Shown here piece by piece: positions 24,175-32,116 of a stretch of 64,000 nucleotides of DNA (positions are counted from its first letter, which is position 1; each line of letters opens with the position of its first letter). The stretch comes from Caulobacter sp. Root1455 (GTDB lineage Bacteria; Pseudomonadota; Alphaproteobacteria; Caulobacterales; Caulobacteraceae), in the NCBI RefSeq assembly GCF_001426905.1, contig NZ_LMFQ01000001.1, positions 528,204 through 592,203 of the forward strand. Reading direction: 5' to 3'. The position numbers were made by a program, and so were the translations under genes. The notes beneath the pieces were generated by a model that saw only the letters and a list, made by a program, of their open reading frames with translations, did not search any database and was not told the origin of the DNA.

Positions 24175-26301
24175 ATGAAACGAGTCTGGTTCGCCGCCGC
24201 CGCCATGGCCGCCCTGTCCCTGTCGGCCTTCGGCGCGCAGGCGCGTGAAGACCACGACCACGCCTGCCTGAACGACGCCTGCACCCTGCAATCGCTGTTC
24301 GTCGCCGCCGACACCCCGGCGGCCGGCCCGGCGACGATGTCGCTGGACTCGCCGCGCTACGGGACCTGGGGCTTCGACGCGGCGGGCATGGACCGCTCGG
24401 TCAAGCCGGGCGACGACTTCTATAAGTTCGCCAACGGGACCTGGGACGCCAACACCACCATCCCCAGCGACCGCTCGCGCTACGGCAATTTCGACAAGCT
24501 GTCGGAACTGTCGGAAGCCCGCACCAGGGCGATCATCACCGAGGCCGCGGCCAGCGCCGCGCCCGACGCCGACACGGTCAAGATCGGCGCCGCCTACAAG
24601 GCGTTCATGGACGAGGCCCTGGCCGAGAAGCTGGACGCCAAGCCGATCGCCCCCGAGCTGACCGACATCCGCAAGGTCGGGACCAGGGACGACTTCACCG
24701 CCCTGATGGGCCGCAATCCCACCACCGGCTTCTCGGCGATCCTGGGCCTGGGCATCAATCCCGACGCCAAGAACCCGACGCGCTACGCCGTCTACGCCTC
24801 GACCGGCGGCCTCAGCCTGCCCGACCGCGACTATTATCTCGACGCCAAGTTCGCCGAGAAGAAGACCGCCTACGAGGCCTATGTCGCCCAGATGCTGACC
24901 CTGATCGGCTGGGACAAGCCGGCCGAGAACGCCAAGGCGATCGTGGCCTTCGAGACCCAGCTGGCCGAGGCCTCGTGGACCCGCGCCGCGCGCCGCGACC
25001 GCGACAAGACCTACAACCCCATGAGCCTGGCCGAACTTCAGGCCCTGACCCCGGGCTTCGCCTGGAACCGCTATCTGGTCGGGACCGAGCTGCCGCCGTT
25101 CGACCGCGTGGTGGTGACCACCAACACCGCCTTCCCCCAGTTCGCCAAGATCTACGCCGACACGCCGCTGGACACGCTGAAGGCCTGGCAGGCGTTCAAG
25201 GTGGCCGACGGCGCGGCCCCGATGCTGTCCAAGCGCTTCGTCGACGCCAACTTCGAGTTCCGCAGCAAGACCCTGGCCGGCCAGCCCGAGCAGAAGCCCC
25301 GCTGGAAGCGCGCCGTCGCGGCGGTCAACGGCGAGCTGGGCGAGTCGGTCGGCCGCGTCTACGTGGCCCGCTACTTCCCGCCGGAATCCAAGGCCAAGAT
25401 GATCGACCTGGTCGGCAACATCCGCGGCGTGCTGAAGGCCCGCCTGGAGACGCTGGACTGGATGTCGCCGGAGACCAAGGCCCAGGCCGAGGAGAAGCTG
25501 GCGCAGTTCACCGTCAAGATCGGCTATCCCGACAAGTGGCGCGACTATTCCAAGCTGACGATCAAGGCCGACGACGTCTACGGCAACGCCCTGCGCTCGG
25601 CCGCCTTCGAATGGCGCCACGACGTCGAGCGCCTGAACGGCCCGGTCGACAAGAGCGAGTGGGGCATGACCCCGCAGACGGTCAACGCCTACTACAGCTC
25701 GGTCAATAACGAGATCGTCTTCCCGGCCGCCATCCTGCAGGCCCCGTTCTTCCATCCGGACGCCGACCCGGCCGTCAATTACGGCGGCATCGGCGGGGTG
25801 ATCGGCCACGAGATCAGCCACGGCTTCGACGACCAGGGCCGCAAGTCGGACGGCAAGGGCGTGCTGCGCGACTGGTGGACCGCCGAGGACGCCGCCAAGT
25901 TCAAGGCCCAGGCCGACCGGCTGGGCGCCCAGTATTCGGCCTTCGAACCCCTGCCGGGCGCGCACGTCAACGGCCAGCTGACCATGGGCGAGAACATCGG
26001 CGACATGGGCGGCCTGGCCTTCGCCCTGCAGGCCTATCACGTCTCGCTGGGCGGCAAGCCGGCCCCGGTGATCGACGGCTTCACCGGCAACCAGCGCGTC
26101 TATCTGGGCTGGGCCCAGGTCTGGCGGGCCAAGCAGCGCGACGACGCCCTGCGCCAGCAGGTGGTCAGCGACCCGCACTCGCCGGCCTATTACCGCGTCA
26201 ACGGCACGATCCGGAACCAGGACGGCTGGTACGGCGCCTTCGACATCAAGCCCGGCGACAAGCTGTACGTGGCGCCGGAGGACCGGGTTCGAATCTGGTG
26301 A
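24175..26301 (+). CDS. M13 (neprilysin/PepO) family zinc metallopeptidase
   Basis: This 708-residue secreted enzyme has a signal peptide MKRVWFAAAAMAALSLSAFGAQA. The zinc site is complete: HEISH (His545, Glu546, His549), then GENIGDMGG with Glu606 as third ligand and the family Asp. NAYYSSVNNEIVFPAAILQ is the M13 substrate-strand region. M13 enzymes cut short peptides; this one is probably periplasmic or surface-exposed. A hydrophobic, His/Cys-containing stretch (DHDHACLNDACTLQS) follows the signal peptide. It has its own terminator and appears monocistronic. Confidence 0.95.
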   Translation: MKRVWFAAAAMAALSLSAFGAQAREDHDHACLNDACTLQSLFVAADTPAAGPATMSLDSPRYGTWGFDAAGMDRSVKPGDDFYKFANGTWDANTTIPSDRSRYGNFDKLSELSEARTRAIITEAAASAAPDADTVKIGAAYKAFMDEALAEKLDAKPIAPELTDIRKVGTRDDFTALMGRNPTTGFSAILGLGINPDAKNPTRYAVYASTGGLSLPDRDYYLDAKFAEKKTAYEAYVAQMLTLIGWDKPAENAKAIVAFETQLAEASWTRAARRDRDKTYNPMSLAELQALTPGFAWNRYLVGTELPPFDRVVVTTNTAFPQFAKIYADTPLDTLKAWQAFKVADGAAPMLSKRFVDANFEFRSKTLAGQPEQKPRWKRAVAAVNGELGESVGRVYVARYFPPESKAKMIDLVGNIRGVLKARLETLDWMSPETKAQAEEKLAQFTVKIGYPDKWRDYSKLTIKADDVYGNALRSAAFEWRHDVERLNGPVDKSEWGMTPQTVNAYYSSVNNEIVFPAAILQAPFFHPDADPAVNYGGIGGVIGHEISHGFDDQGRKSDGKGVLRDWWTAEDAAKFKAQADRLGAQYSAFEPLPGAHVNGQLTMGENIGDMGGLAFALQAYHVSLGGKPAPVIDGFTGNQRVYLGWAQVWRAKQRDDALRQQVVSDPHSPAYYRVNGTIRNQDGWYGAFDIKPGDKLYVAPEDRVRIW

Positions 26302-26307
26302 TCGAAC

Positions 26308-26408
26308 GGGGACACGCCCTCGCGGCGTGTCCCCATCAGCATCAGACCGCGCGGGCCATTTAGCCTCCGTGCGTCGGGTGGGGACACGCCGCAAGGGCAT
26401 GTCCCCGA
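26308..26408. repeat. Intergenic inverted repeat (GGGGACA...TGTCCCC class)
   Basis: CGGGGACACGCCCTCGCGG and CCGCAAGGGCATGTCCCCG are near reverse complements, with inner GTGTCCCCA/TGGGGACAC. It is the same class as 20349-20426. Confidence 0.8.
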
Positions 26409-26412
26409 ACGC

Positions 26413-26447
26413 AAAAACGGCGGCCCGCATCGCGGAGCCGCCGTTTT
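26413..26447 (+). terminator. Rho-independent terminator of the M13 peptidase gene
   Basis: AAAAACGGCGGC and GCCGCCGTTTTT form a perfect 12-bp stem with the T-run at the end. By symmetry it can work in both directions. Confidence 0.9.
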
Positions 26448-26767
26448 TATCGGGTCTGTCAAAAACCGAAATCAGACCCAGATACACCAAACCCGTCGCG
26501 GGGGATAATCGCGACGGGTCCAGCTATTTCTCGATCATTCGATCTAGGTGGGCGTTTCCTCCCCGAAACGCCGAAGGAAGGGAGCTCTCTTTGGGCTCGT
26601 TTCTTCCTTGCAAGGGGTAGAAACGGCAAATCCGAGATGGTGTCAACGGCAACGATCCGGATTCCACGACGGCCAAGGAATATTTTTGACATAAAACCGT
26701 TAGATTGGACCGTCGGGTCAAACTTATCGCCGATCTCCTAGCGATTTTTTGACAAGTCAGTCAAAAC
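26448..26767. other. AT-richer convergent gap before the end of hisG
   Basis: These 320 bases are markedly AT-richer than the neighbours (for example GGAATATTTTTGACATAAAA). Near the hisG stop, TTTTGAC (26747-26753) and GTCAAAA (26760-26766) form a small inverted repeat. No protein gene is supported. A small RNA is possible but I see no firm structure. Confidence 0.4.
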
Positions 26768-27721
26768 TTACCGAACCAGCCGATCCCGAAGCGCGTCCAG
26801 AACCGCCGACCGCGACTCGAAGACATAGTCGGGACGCGAGACGGTGACCGGCTCGACCCCGGCCGCGCCCAAGGCCGCGGCGGCTTCGAACAGGTCGGCG
26901 GCGGCCAGCAGGGCGCCGTTGGCCCGGCGCGCGCCCTGGCCGACGAACGGGGCCACGGCGGCCTGGCCCGCCGCGTCCTGCTCGGCCGGCCAGACCAGGG
27001 TGGCCATGTTGCGGGCCCGGCCCTTGGCCTCGACCACCGACAGCAGGCGGGCCAGCGACTCGATCTGGCCCGGCGTCCACGGCGTGATCAGCGAGGCGGT
27101 CAGCTGGGCCTGGCTCTTGAGGATCACCCCGTCGCTCAGCACCTTCAGCCCGTTGGCCGCCAGGGTGGCCCCGGTGGTGGTGATGTCGACCACCAGCTCG
27201 GCCGCGCCGGCCGCCGGGGCCCCCTCGGTGGCCCCGCTGCTCTCGACGATCCGGTAGTCGGCCACGCCGTGGCGGGCGAAGAAGGCCCGGGTCTGGGTGA
27301 CGTACTTGGTGGCCACCCGCAGGCGCCGGCCGGTCTTGGCGAGATGGGCGTGACCGACCTCGTCGATGTCGGCCATGGTGTCGACGTCCAGCCAGCTCTT
27401 GGGAGCGGTGACCACCAGGTCGGCGCGGCCGAAGCCCAGGGCCCGCAGCAGCATGACCCGCGCGTCCATGTCGTCGCCGCGCTCGCGCAGCAGGTCCTCG
27501 CCGGTGACGCCCAGGTGCAGCTCGCCGCTGTCCAGGCCCGCGGCGATGTCGCCGGCCGACAGCAGCCGCACCGACACGCCCGGCAGGCCCGACAGTTCGG
27601 CGCTATAGCCGCGCGAGCCGCCCGACATCTCCAGCCGGAAGCCGCACTCGGCCAGCCAGGCCTCGACCTGCTCCTTCAGCCGGCCCTTTGACGGAATGGC
27701 GAAGATCATTTGAGCGCTCAT
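26768..27721 (-). CDS. hisG: ATP phosphoribosyltransferase catalytic subunit
   Basis: The 317-residue enzyme catalyses the first step of histidine synthesis (ATP + PRPP to phosphoribosyl-ATP). The N-terminal lobe has IFAIPSKGRLKEQVEAWL and LGVTGEDLL; the PRPP loop is in ELVVDITTTGATLAANGL. Presence of hisZ next door shows that the HisZ-dependent (octameric) form is used, although the protein is longer than typical short HisG. It overlaps hisZ by 4 bases (ATGA) and is the last gene of the hisS-hisZ-hisG set. Confidence 0.95.
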   Translation of the reverse strand: MSAQMIFAIPSKGRLKEQVEAWLAECGFRLEMSGGSRGYSAELSGLPGVSVRLLSAGDIAAGLDSGELHLGVTGEDLLRERGDDMDARVMLLRALGFGRADLVVTAPKSWLDVDTMADIDEVGHAHLAKTGRRLRVATKYVTQTRAFFARHGVADYRIVESSGATEGAPAAGAAELVVDITTTGATLAANGLKVLSDGVILKSQAQLTASLITPWTPGQIESLARLLSVVEAKGRARNMATLVWPAEQDAAGQAAVAPFVGQGARRANGALLAAADLFEAAAALGAAGVEPVTVSRPDYVFESRSAVLDALRDRLVR

Positions 27722-28875
27722 TCGCCACCCCCCGCATAGGCTCGCGCCGGGCGCACCATGCAGCCCACGGCGCCGGTTTTCGTCTCGGATCCCCCTCTTG
27801 AGGTATCAAGCCGGGCGGGCAGGCCGTCGTAGCGGCCGCCGGCGGCCACCGGCCGCTCCTCGTCCAGGGCGGCGCTGCGCACCTCGAACAGGAAGCCGTC
27901 GTAATAGCCGAACGCGCGCCCGAAGGCGGCGGTCAGGCGCATGCGGTCCTCCGGAACGCCGCGCGCGACCAGGCCGGCCAGGCGCTTGCGCCAGCCGTCC
28001 AGGGCCGCGTCCAGCGTCGCGCGCCGCGGACCGGCCAGGGCCGAGATGGCGTCCAGGGCCGCGCCCGGACGGTCGCTGACCGCCAGGAAGGCCCGCACGG
28101 CCTGCGCCTCGCCGGCCGACAGGGCGCCGGCCTGCGCGGCCTGGGCCCGCTCGACCAGGCGGTGGGCGATCTCGGCGGGGCGGCGGCCGCCCACCGGCTC
28201 GATGCCGGCCAGCGACCACAGCTCCTGCAGCACCGCCGAGGCCTCGGCCTCGGGCAGGCCGGCCAGCAGGGCGGCGATGCGGCTTTTCTCTTCGCCCGCG
28301 CCTTGTCCGAGGGCCGACGAGCCGCCCTCCAGCTCGATCTTCAGCTGGCGCGGCTTGGCGAAGGCCCGCTTCAGCCGCGCGCCCAGCGGCGGGGTCAGGC
28401 CCAGGCTGTCGACGAAGGCCCCGAACAGGCTCACATCGCCCAGCAGCAGGGTCAGGTCGTCGCGCCCGCCCGCCGCCGAGCTGGCCCAGGCCAGGGCGGC
28501 GATCTCGGCGTCGGCGGCCACGGGATCGCCGGCTTCGAAGGCCTCGACCCCGATCTGCAGGAACTCCTCGGCCCGGTCGCTGCCGCGCGGCGCGACGCGG
28601 AACGCCTTGCCTTCGTAGAGGTAGCGGCCCTCCCCGTCTCCGGCCGCCAGGTGCTGGCGGGCGATGGCGACGGTGAAGTCGGGGCGCAGGCAGGCCTCCT
28701 CGCCCGCGTCGCCGGAGACCACGAACAGCCGCGAGCGCATGGCCTCGCCGGCCAGGTCCAGCAGCAGGCCCAGGGGCTGCAGCACGGGCGCGTCGGTCGG
28801 GGCGGCTCCGGCCGTCAGGAACGGGGCGCGGATGGCGTCGAGCGCCTCCGCCGGAATGGAACGCTCGAGCCTCAT
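27718..28875 (-). CDS. hisZ: ATP phosphoribosyltransferase regulatory subunit
   Basis: This 385-residue protein is a class II histidyl-tRNA synthetase paralogue without aminoacylation function. It keeps the fold (LRPDFTVAIARQHL for motif 2 region, VAAGGRYDGL near the end) but lacks the full catalytic motif RNEKPGPGR seen in the adjacent hisS. HisZ assembles with HisG and is needed for its activity. The ATG at 28875 is chosen because it starts 5 bases after the hisS stop; an in-frame start 10 codons earlier would overlap hisS. Confidence 0.93.
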   Translation of the reverse strand: MRLERSIPAEALDAIRAPFLTAGAAPTDAPVLQPLGLLLDLAGEAMRSRLFVVSGDAGEEACLRPDFTVAIARQHLAAGDGEGRYLYEGKAFRVAPRGSDRAEEFLQIGVEAFEAGDPVAADAEIAALAWASSAAGGRDDLTLLLGDVSLFGAFVDSLGLTPPLGARLKRAFAKPRQLKIELEGGSSALGQGAGEEKSRIAALLAGLPEAEASAVLQELWSLAGIEPVGGRRPAEIAHRLVERAQAAQAGALSAGEAQAVRAFLAVSDRPGAALDAISALAGPRRATLDAALDGWRKRLAGLVARGVPEDRMRLTAAFGRAFGYYDGFLFEVRSAALDEERPVAAGGRYDGLPARLDTSRGGSETKTGAVGCMVRPARAYAGGGE

Positions 28876-28879
28876 GAAC

Positions 28880-30394
28880 CTAGCCCCCGATGATCTTGCG
28901 GCCAATAATCGTTTTAACCGCCGCGACCAGCTCGCCGCGCGGGATCGTCTGCTGGCCGGGACGCTCGGCCTTCCAGGCGGCGTTGTCGGCCACCCCGGCG
29001 GCCAGCTCGCGGCCCAGGTCCAGGTCCTTGATCGTGATCGTGCCGGCCGCGATCTCGTCGCCGCCCAGCATGACGGCCGCCGGCGCCATGCGGCGGTCGG
29101 CGTATTTCATCTGCGGCCGCATGCCCGAGGTCCCCAGATAGACCTCGGCCGCGATCCCGGCGTTGCGCAGCTCGCCGACCACGGCGAAATACTCGCCCAT
29201 GTGGGCCTGGTCGAAATTGATGATCACCACCGGGCCGCGCGCCTGGCCGCCGGGCTCGCGCCCCGCCGCCCGCAGGGCCGCCGCCAGGCGCGAGACGCCG
29301 AACGAGAAGCCGGTCGCCGGCGTCTGCTGGCCGGTGAACCGCGCCACTAGGTCGTCATAGCGCCCGCCGCCGCCGATCGAGCCGAAGCTGACCTTGGCGC
29401 CCTTGTCGTCCGTGGTCGACAGCAAGAGCTCGGCCTCGAACACCGCGCCGGTGTAGTACTCAAGCCCCCGGACGATCGACGGCTCGAACAGCGCCTGGTC
29501 GTCGGCCACGCCCAGGCTCTTCAGGGCCGCGTCGATCTTGGCCAGCTCCTCCAGCCCCTCGTCGCCCTCGGCCGAGCCGCCGATCACCTTGGCGATCTTG
29601 GCCAGCGTCTCGGACCGGCCGCCAATCCCGCCTTGGGGCCCGGCCTGGACGAAGTCCAGCACCGAGTCGATCGCCTTGCCCGCCAGGCCCGCGCCCTTGG
29701 TGAAGGCGCCGCTCTCGTCCAGGCGGCCCTCGCCCAGCAGCAGGCGCACGCCCTCGACGCCCAGGCGGTCCAGCTTGTCGACGGCCCGCAGCACGCCCAG
29801 CTTCTGGCCGTTGGTCTCGACCCCGGCCGCGGTCAGCAGGCCGTTGAGAAGCTTGCGATTGTTGATCTTCAGCACCGCCGCGCCGCGCGGCAGGCCGGCG
29901 GCCTCGAGACCGGCCACGGCCATGGCGATGATCTCGGCGTCGGCCTCGGGACGGGCCGAGCCGACGGTGTCGGCGTCGCACTGGATGAACTCGCGGAACC
30001 GGCCCGGACCCGGCTTCTCGTTGCGCCACACCGGCCCGAACGCGTAGCGGCGGAACGGCTTGGGCAGGGTCTCCCAGTTCTGGGCGGCGAAGCGGGCCAG
30101 GGGCGCGGTCAGGTCGTAGCGCAGCGCCATCCACTGGTCGTCATCGTCCTGCAGGGCGAACACCCCCTCGTTGGGACGGTCGCTGTCGGGCAGGAACTTG
30201 CCCAGGGCGTCGGCATATTCGAACGCCCCGGTGTCCAGCGCCTCGAAGCCGTAGCGCTCATAGACCGCCGACACCGCCTCCAGGATCGCCCGCTCGGCCC
30301 GCAAGTCGCGGGCGCGCTTGTCGGCGAAGCCGCGCGGCGCGCGGGCCTCGGGACGGAAGGTGGTCGCTTCGGGAGCGTCGGTCTGGTCGGTCAT
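28880..30394 (-). CDS. hisS: Histidyl-tRNA synthetase
   Basis: This is a 504-residue class II aminoacyl-tRNA synthetase. The motifs are visible: RYDLTAPLARF, motif 2 FGPVWRNEKPGPGRFREF, the histidine loops GLEYYTGAVFEAEL and GGGGRYDDLVARF, and motif 3 GFSFGVSRL, then a C-terminal anticodon-binding domain. MTDQTDAPE at 30394 is preferred over an upstream in-frame start because it follows AGGACC. It heads the hisS-hisZ-hisG set, so tRNA charging and histidine synthesis are linked. A His-rich leader peptide and alternative hairpins lie 91-171 bases upstream. Confidence 0.95.
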   Translation of the reverse strand: MTDQTDAPEATTFRPEARAPRGFADKRARDLRAERAILEAVSAVYERYGFEALDTGAFEYADALGKFLPDSDRPNEGVFALQDDDDQWMALRYDLTAPLARFAAQNWETLPKPFRRYAFGPVWRNEKPGPGRFREFIQCDADTVGSARPEADAEIIAMAVAGLEAAGLPRGAAVLKINNRKLLNGLLTAAGVETNGQKLGVLRAVDKLDRLGVEGVRLLLGEGRLDESGAFTKGAGLAGKAIDSVLDFVQAGPQGGIGGRSETLAKIAKVIGGSAEGDEGLEELAKIDAALKSLGVADDQALFEPSIVRGLEYYTGAVFEAELLLSTTDDKGAKVSFGSIGGGGRYDDLVARFTGQQTPATGFSFGVSRLAAALRAAGREPGGQARGPVVIINFDQAHMGEYFAVVGELRNAGIAAEVYLGTSGMRPQMKYADRRMAPAAVMLGGDEIAAGTITIKDLDLGRELAAGVADNAAWKAERPGQQTIPRGELVAAVKTIIGRKIIGG

Positions 30395-30425
30395 GCGCGC
30401 GTCGGGTCCTGGTCGTAGGTCTCGA

Positions 30426-30505
30426 CGGATGGCGCTTTTGCTCAAGCCCCATCCGCCTTGGGCGGGGGCTCGGGCTGGGTGTCGCTAGAGCGAACGGACC
30501 CGGCC
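30426..30505 (-). promoter_or_regulatory. Putative attenuator hairpins of the hisSZG leader
   Basis: Read on the minus strand, three hairpins are visible. Hairpin 1 (30505-30473) spans the leader peptide stop: GGC-GGGT pairs with ACCC-GCC, with inner TCGCT/AGCGA. Hairpin 2 (30470-30445) pairs AGCCC-CCGCC with GGCGG-GGGCT around a CAA loop. Hairpin 3 (30455-30426) pairs CGGATGG with CCATCCG and uses bases of the hairpin 2 right arm, so 2 and 3 exclude each other. No U-run follows hairpin 2, so the mechanism (Rho, pausing or translational) is open. Confidence 0.55.
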
Positions 30506-30565
30506 GATCCCGCGAGGCGAGGTCGGATGGTGGTGGCGGCCGTGATGGTGCGGCGTACGGGTCAT
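30485..30565 (-). CDS. Histidine-rich leader peptide upstream of hisS (26 aa)
   Basis: A short frame reads MTRTPHHHGRHHHP then TSPRGIGRVRSL and stops with TAG at 30485-30487. Six of eight consecutive codons (6-13) are His (CAC CAT CAC, then CAC CAC CAT). It lies 90 bases before the start of the hisS-hisZ-hisG genes, on the same strand, and its stop codon sits in a hairpin. Position and content match the logic of enterobacterial his leader peptides, where scarce charged tRNA-His stalls ribosomes. There is no Shine-Dalgarno sequence; a -10-like GCTATAGC 10 bases before the ATG suggests a nearly leaderless mRNA. Confidence 0.65.
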   Translation of the reverse strand: MTRTPHHHGRHHHPTSPRGIGRVRSL

Positions 30566-30575
30566 GGTGGGGCGG

Positions 30576-30583
30576 GCTATAGC
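30576..30583 (-). promoter_or_regulatory. Candidate -10 element for the his leader transcript
   Basis: GCTATAGC resembles the Caulobacter housekeeping -10 pattern GCTANAWC with one mismatch. It would start transcription only a few bases before the leader ATG. No convincing -35 element is visible. Confidence 0.3.
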
Positions 30584-30610
30584 GGATGAGGGGCGGTGGG
30601 GGAAGGGGTT

Positions 30611-30658
30611 GGCATTTCTGACCCGTTGAGATCGGGTGCTCTACCATTAGGCAATGCC
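30611..30658 (-). other. 48-nt tRNA-like sequence lacking a T arm (Glu-type CTC anticodon loop)
   Basis: On the minus strand GGCATT pairs perfectly with AATGCC at the ends (6 bp). Between them are a D-arm-like GCCTAATGGTAGAGC, containing the usual GG and TAGAGC, and an anticodon-arm-like ACCCG-ATCTCAA-CGGGT with a perfect 5-bp stem, a 7-base loop, U33 and A37 positions and CTC as anticodon. Only CAGA replaces the variable and T arms, and no CCA follows. The first bases also encode the last codons of the gene at 30647-31135. Confidence 0.5.
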
Positions 30659-31135
30659 GGGAAGATCCTCACTGCTCCCGCCAGCTGCGTGGATGGCGTC
30701 CACATATGCCAGGCGATACTGCGGGCGAATCTGAGATAGGTCAGCCAAGTGCTGCTCCCAACGTTCCAAGGTACTCCGGTGGGTGATTGCATGCGGCAGC
30801 TGGCCTGCATATTCCGCTTCGGCGACGCGCCGGATCCAGGGGCCGAACTCGAAGGCGCGGCGCTCAATTTCGGTAAGGGTAGCGAGCAATTCCGCGCGCT
30901 CGCTCCGCGCTTTGATTTCGCGAAGAACCTCTGCAGCTACAGCCGCTGGCGGCGGTGCCGTGTCCACTGACCACTCCTTCGCGAATTCCCAGTCTCCGCC
31001 CGGCCAGAAGGCCTTCATGCGCACTTTGGCGCCGTAGTCCCACAGTTCGCCGCGGACCTCGACCGCATGATCGGTCACTAGCACTCGGATGCTCTGGAAA
31101 TACTGCTCGGCCTGCTCGTTGTTCCAGCTCATCAT
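30647..31135 (-). CDS. Hypothetical protein in accessory patch
   Basis: I do not recognise this 162-residue soluble protein. It starts MMSWNNEQAEQYFQSIR after GGGGGTC, has a Trp-rich first third (GELWDYGAKV, FWPGGDWEFAKEW) and then a helical, charged region (VLREIKARSERAELLATL). No signal peptide or membrane span is seen. It is the third gene of a minus-strand set after the TIR-like protein (64-base gap), and its last codons overlap the tRNA-like sequence. The base composition is less GC-rich than the flanking his genes, suggesting transfer. Confidence 0.65.
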   Translation of the reverse strand: MMSWNNEQAEQYFQSIRVLVTDHAVEVRGELWDYGAKVRMKAFWPGGDWEFAKEWSVDTAPPPAAVAAEVLREIKARSERAELLATLTEIERRAFEFGPWIRRVAEAEYAGQLPHAITHRSTLERWEQHLADLSQIRPQYRLAYVDAIHAAGGSSEDLPGIA

Positions 31136-31199
31136 GACCCCCGTTCAATGCTGGTTCGGCGATCAGACCCTGATCTCCTCGAGCTTAAAGTAGCGACCT

Positions 31200-31934
31200 T
31201 CATGCGGCCGCTCCCCCTACCGGGCCAGCCAAAGCGCGACGCCCCTGCTTCACAAACATAAGGATTTCGTCTCGCACACGGGCCAAGTCAGCGACTTGAT
31301 CGTCTCGGGCCGACTCGTCGAGACGCCTGGCGATCTGCTCGGCGCTGTCTAGAAAGCGCGGTTCTTTGGTCAAGAGGAACGCTTTGCTTGCTCGCTCAAA
31401 CGCTACAGCGCAGTCCATCGCCGGTGCCTCTAGCGCCACCTCCAAGAGCGACTCATTGAAACCGGCGAGCGCGTCCAGTTCGTCCAGCGCTTGATTGAGC
31501 TTCCGTCGAAATCGCGCCTCGTCCCCATCGTCGTACTCAATCCAGTCAGTACGTGTCAGGTCTGAGGGAGGAGGCGCAAGTTTGGACTTCACGATGATGA
31601 GCGGCTTGCCGCACATCGAGGCGAAGCCGAGCTCCAAAGCAATATTTGCCATGGCTGTTGGTCGAGTATCTTCTGAGAAGATGGCGACCGTAAACGCCGT
31701 GCCACGTATTAGACCTAGGATGCGTTCGAGAAAGTCTTTTCCTCCGGTGGAACCATCTGCATCTTTGATACCAACCCCACGATGCTCGAAAACCTCTCCC
31801 ACCAGTTTGTTCATCGCTTCATCGAGCGCTGGCGGGTTCCCTAGTTGACGCATGACGAAGGCGCATTGAGGGAACAAAGCGCGGGGGGTCGTCAGCAACA
31901 CATCGTCGGAAATGGGGGAGAAGACCAGCGCCAA
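31200..31934 (-). CDS. TIR-like / nucleoside-deoxyribosyltransferase-like domain protein
   Basis: The 244-residue protein starts at TTG, two bases after the stop of the 59-residue gene. The first half looks like a flavodoxin-type TIR-like nucleotide-binding domain: FVMRQLGNPP, TAFTVAIFSEDTRPTAMAN, then IALELGFASMCGKPLIIVK. The Glu in ALELGFA matches the catalytic Glu of NAD-cleaving TIR-like and deoxyribosyltransferase-like domains. The second half (from about 135) is helical without a recognised domain. Such proteins often act as phage-defence effectors, but no partner sensor is obvious here, so the function remains inferred. Confidence 0.6.
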   Translation of the reverse strand: MALVFSPISDDVLLTTPRALFPQCAFVMRQLGNPPALDEAMNKLVGEVFEHRGVGIKDADGSTGGKDFLERILGLIRGTAFTVAIFSEDTRPTAMANIALELGFASMCGKPLIIVKSKLAPPPSDLTRTDWIEYDDGDEARFRRKLNQALDELDALAGFNESLLEVALEAPAMDCAVAFERASKAFLLTKEPRFLDSAEQIARRLDESARDDQVADLARVRDEILMFVKQGRRALAGPVGGAAA

Positions 31935-31936
31935 GG

Positions 31937-32116
31937 CTACTTCTTCTTTGTCGCGACCTCACGGACACCCTTGTAGGGCCCGGCGGTCTTTTTGTGGTCG
32001 ACGATACGACCCGTGCTGGTGTCGATTTTTACGTAGCGCTTGGTCACAGGATTGAGGGCCTGGACACGCTCTTTGACCGCGCCTTTCCGACTGCCTGATC
32101 CGGTGTTCTTCGCCAT
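31937..32116 (-). CDS. Small basic protein (59 aa) preceding the TIR-like gene
   Basis: The frame reads MAKNTGSGSRKGAVKERV, then QALNPVTKRYVKIDTSTGR and IVDHKKTAGPYKGVREV, ending ATKK. It is rich in Lys and Arg with the pattern of a short conserved family of about 60 residues that I recall only loosely (MAKNTG at the start, a 'TGR..D.KK...P.KGV' end). It abuts the TIR-like gene, so the two are translationally linked. The function is unknown; RNA or nucleotide binding, or an antitoxin-like role, would fit its charge. Confidence 0.65.
   Translation of the reverse strand: MAKNTGSGSRKGAVKERVQALNPVTKRYVKIDTSTGRIVDHKKTAGPYKGVREVATKKK

Noticed and set aside
30258..30647. A 129-residue frame overlapping the hisS start and the his leader
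   Set aside because: It lies in a different frame from hisS and the leader peptide, has Pro/Arg/Ser low complexity and no ribosome-binding site.
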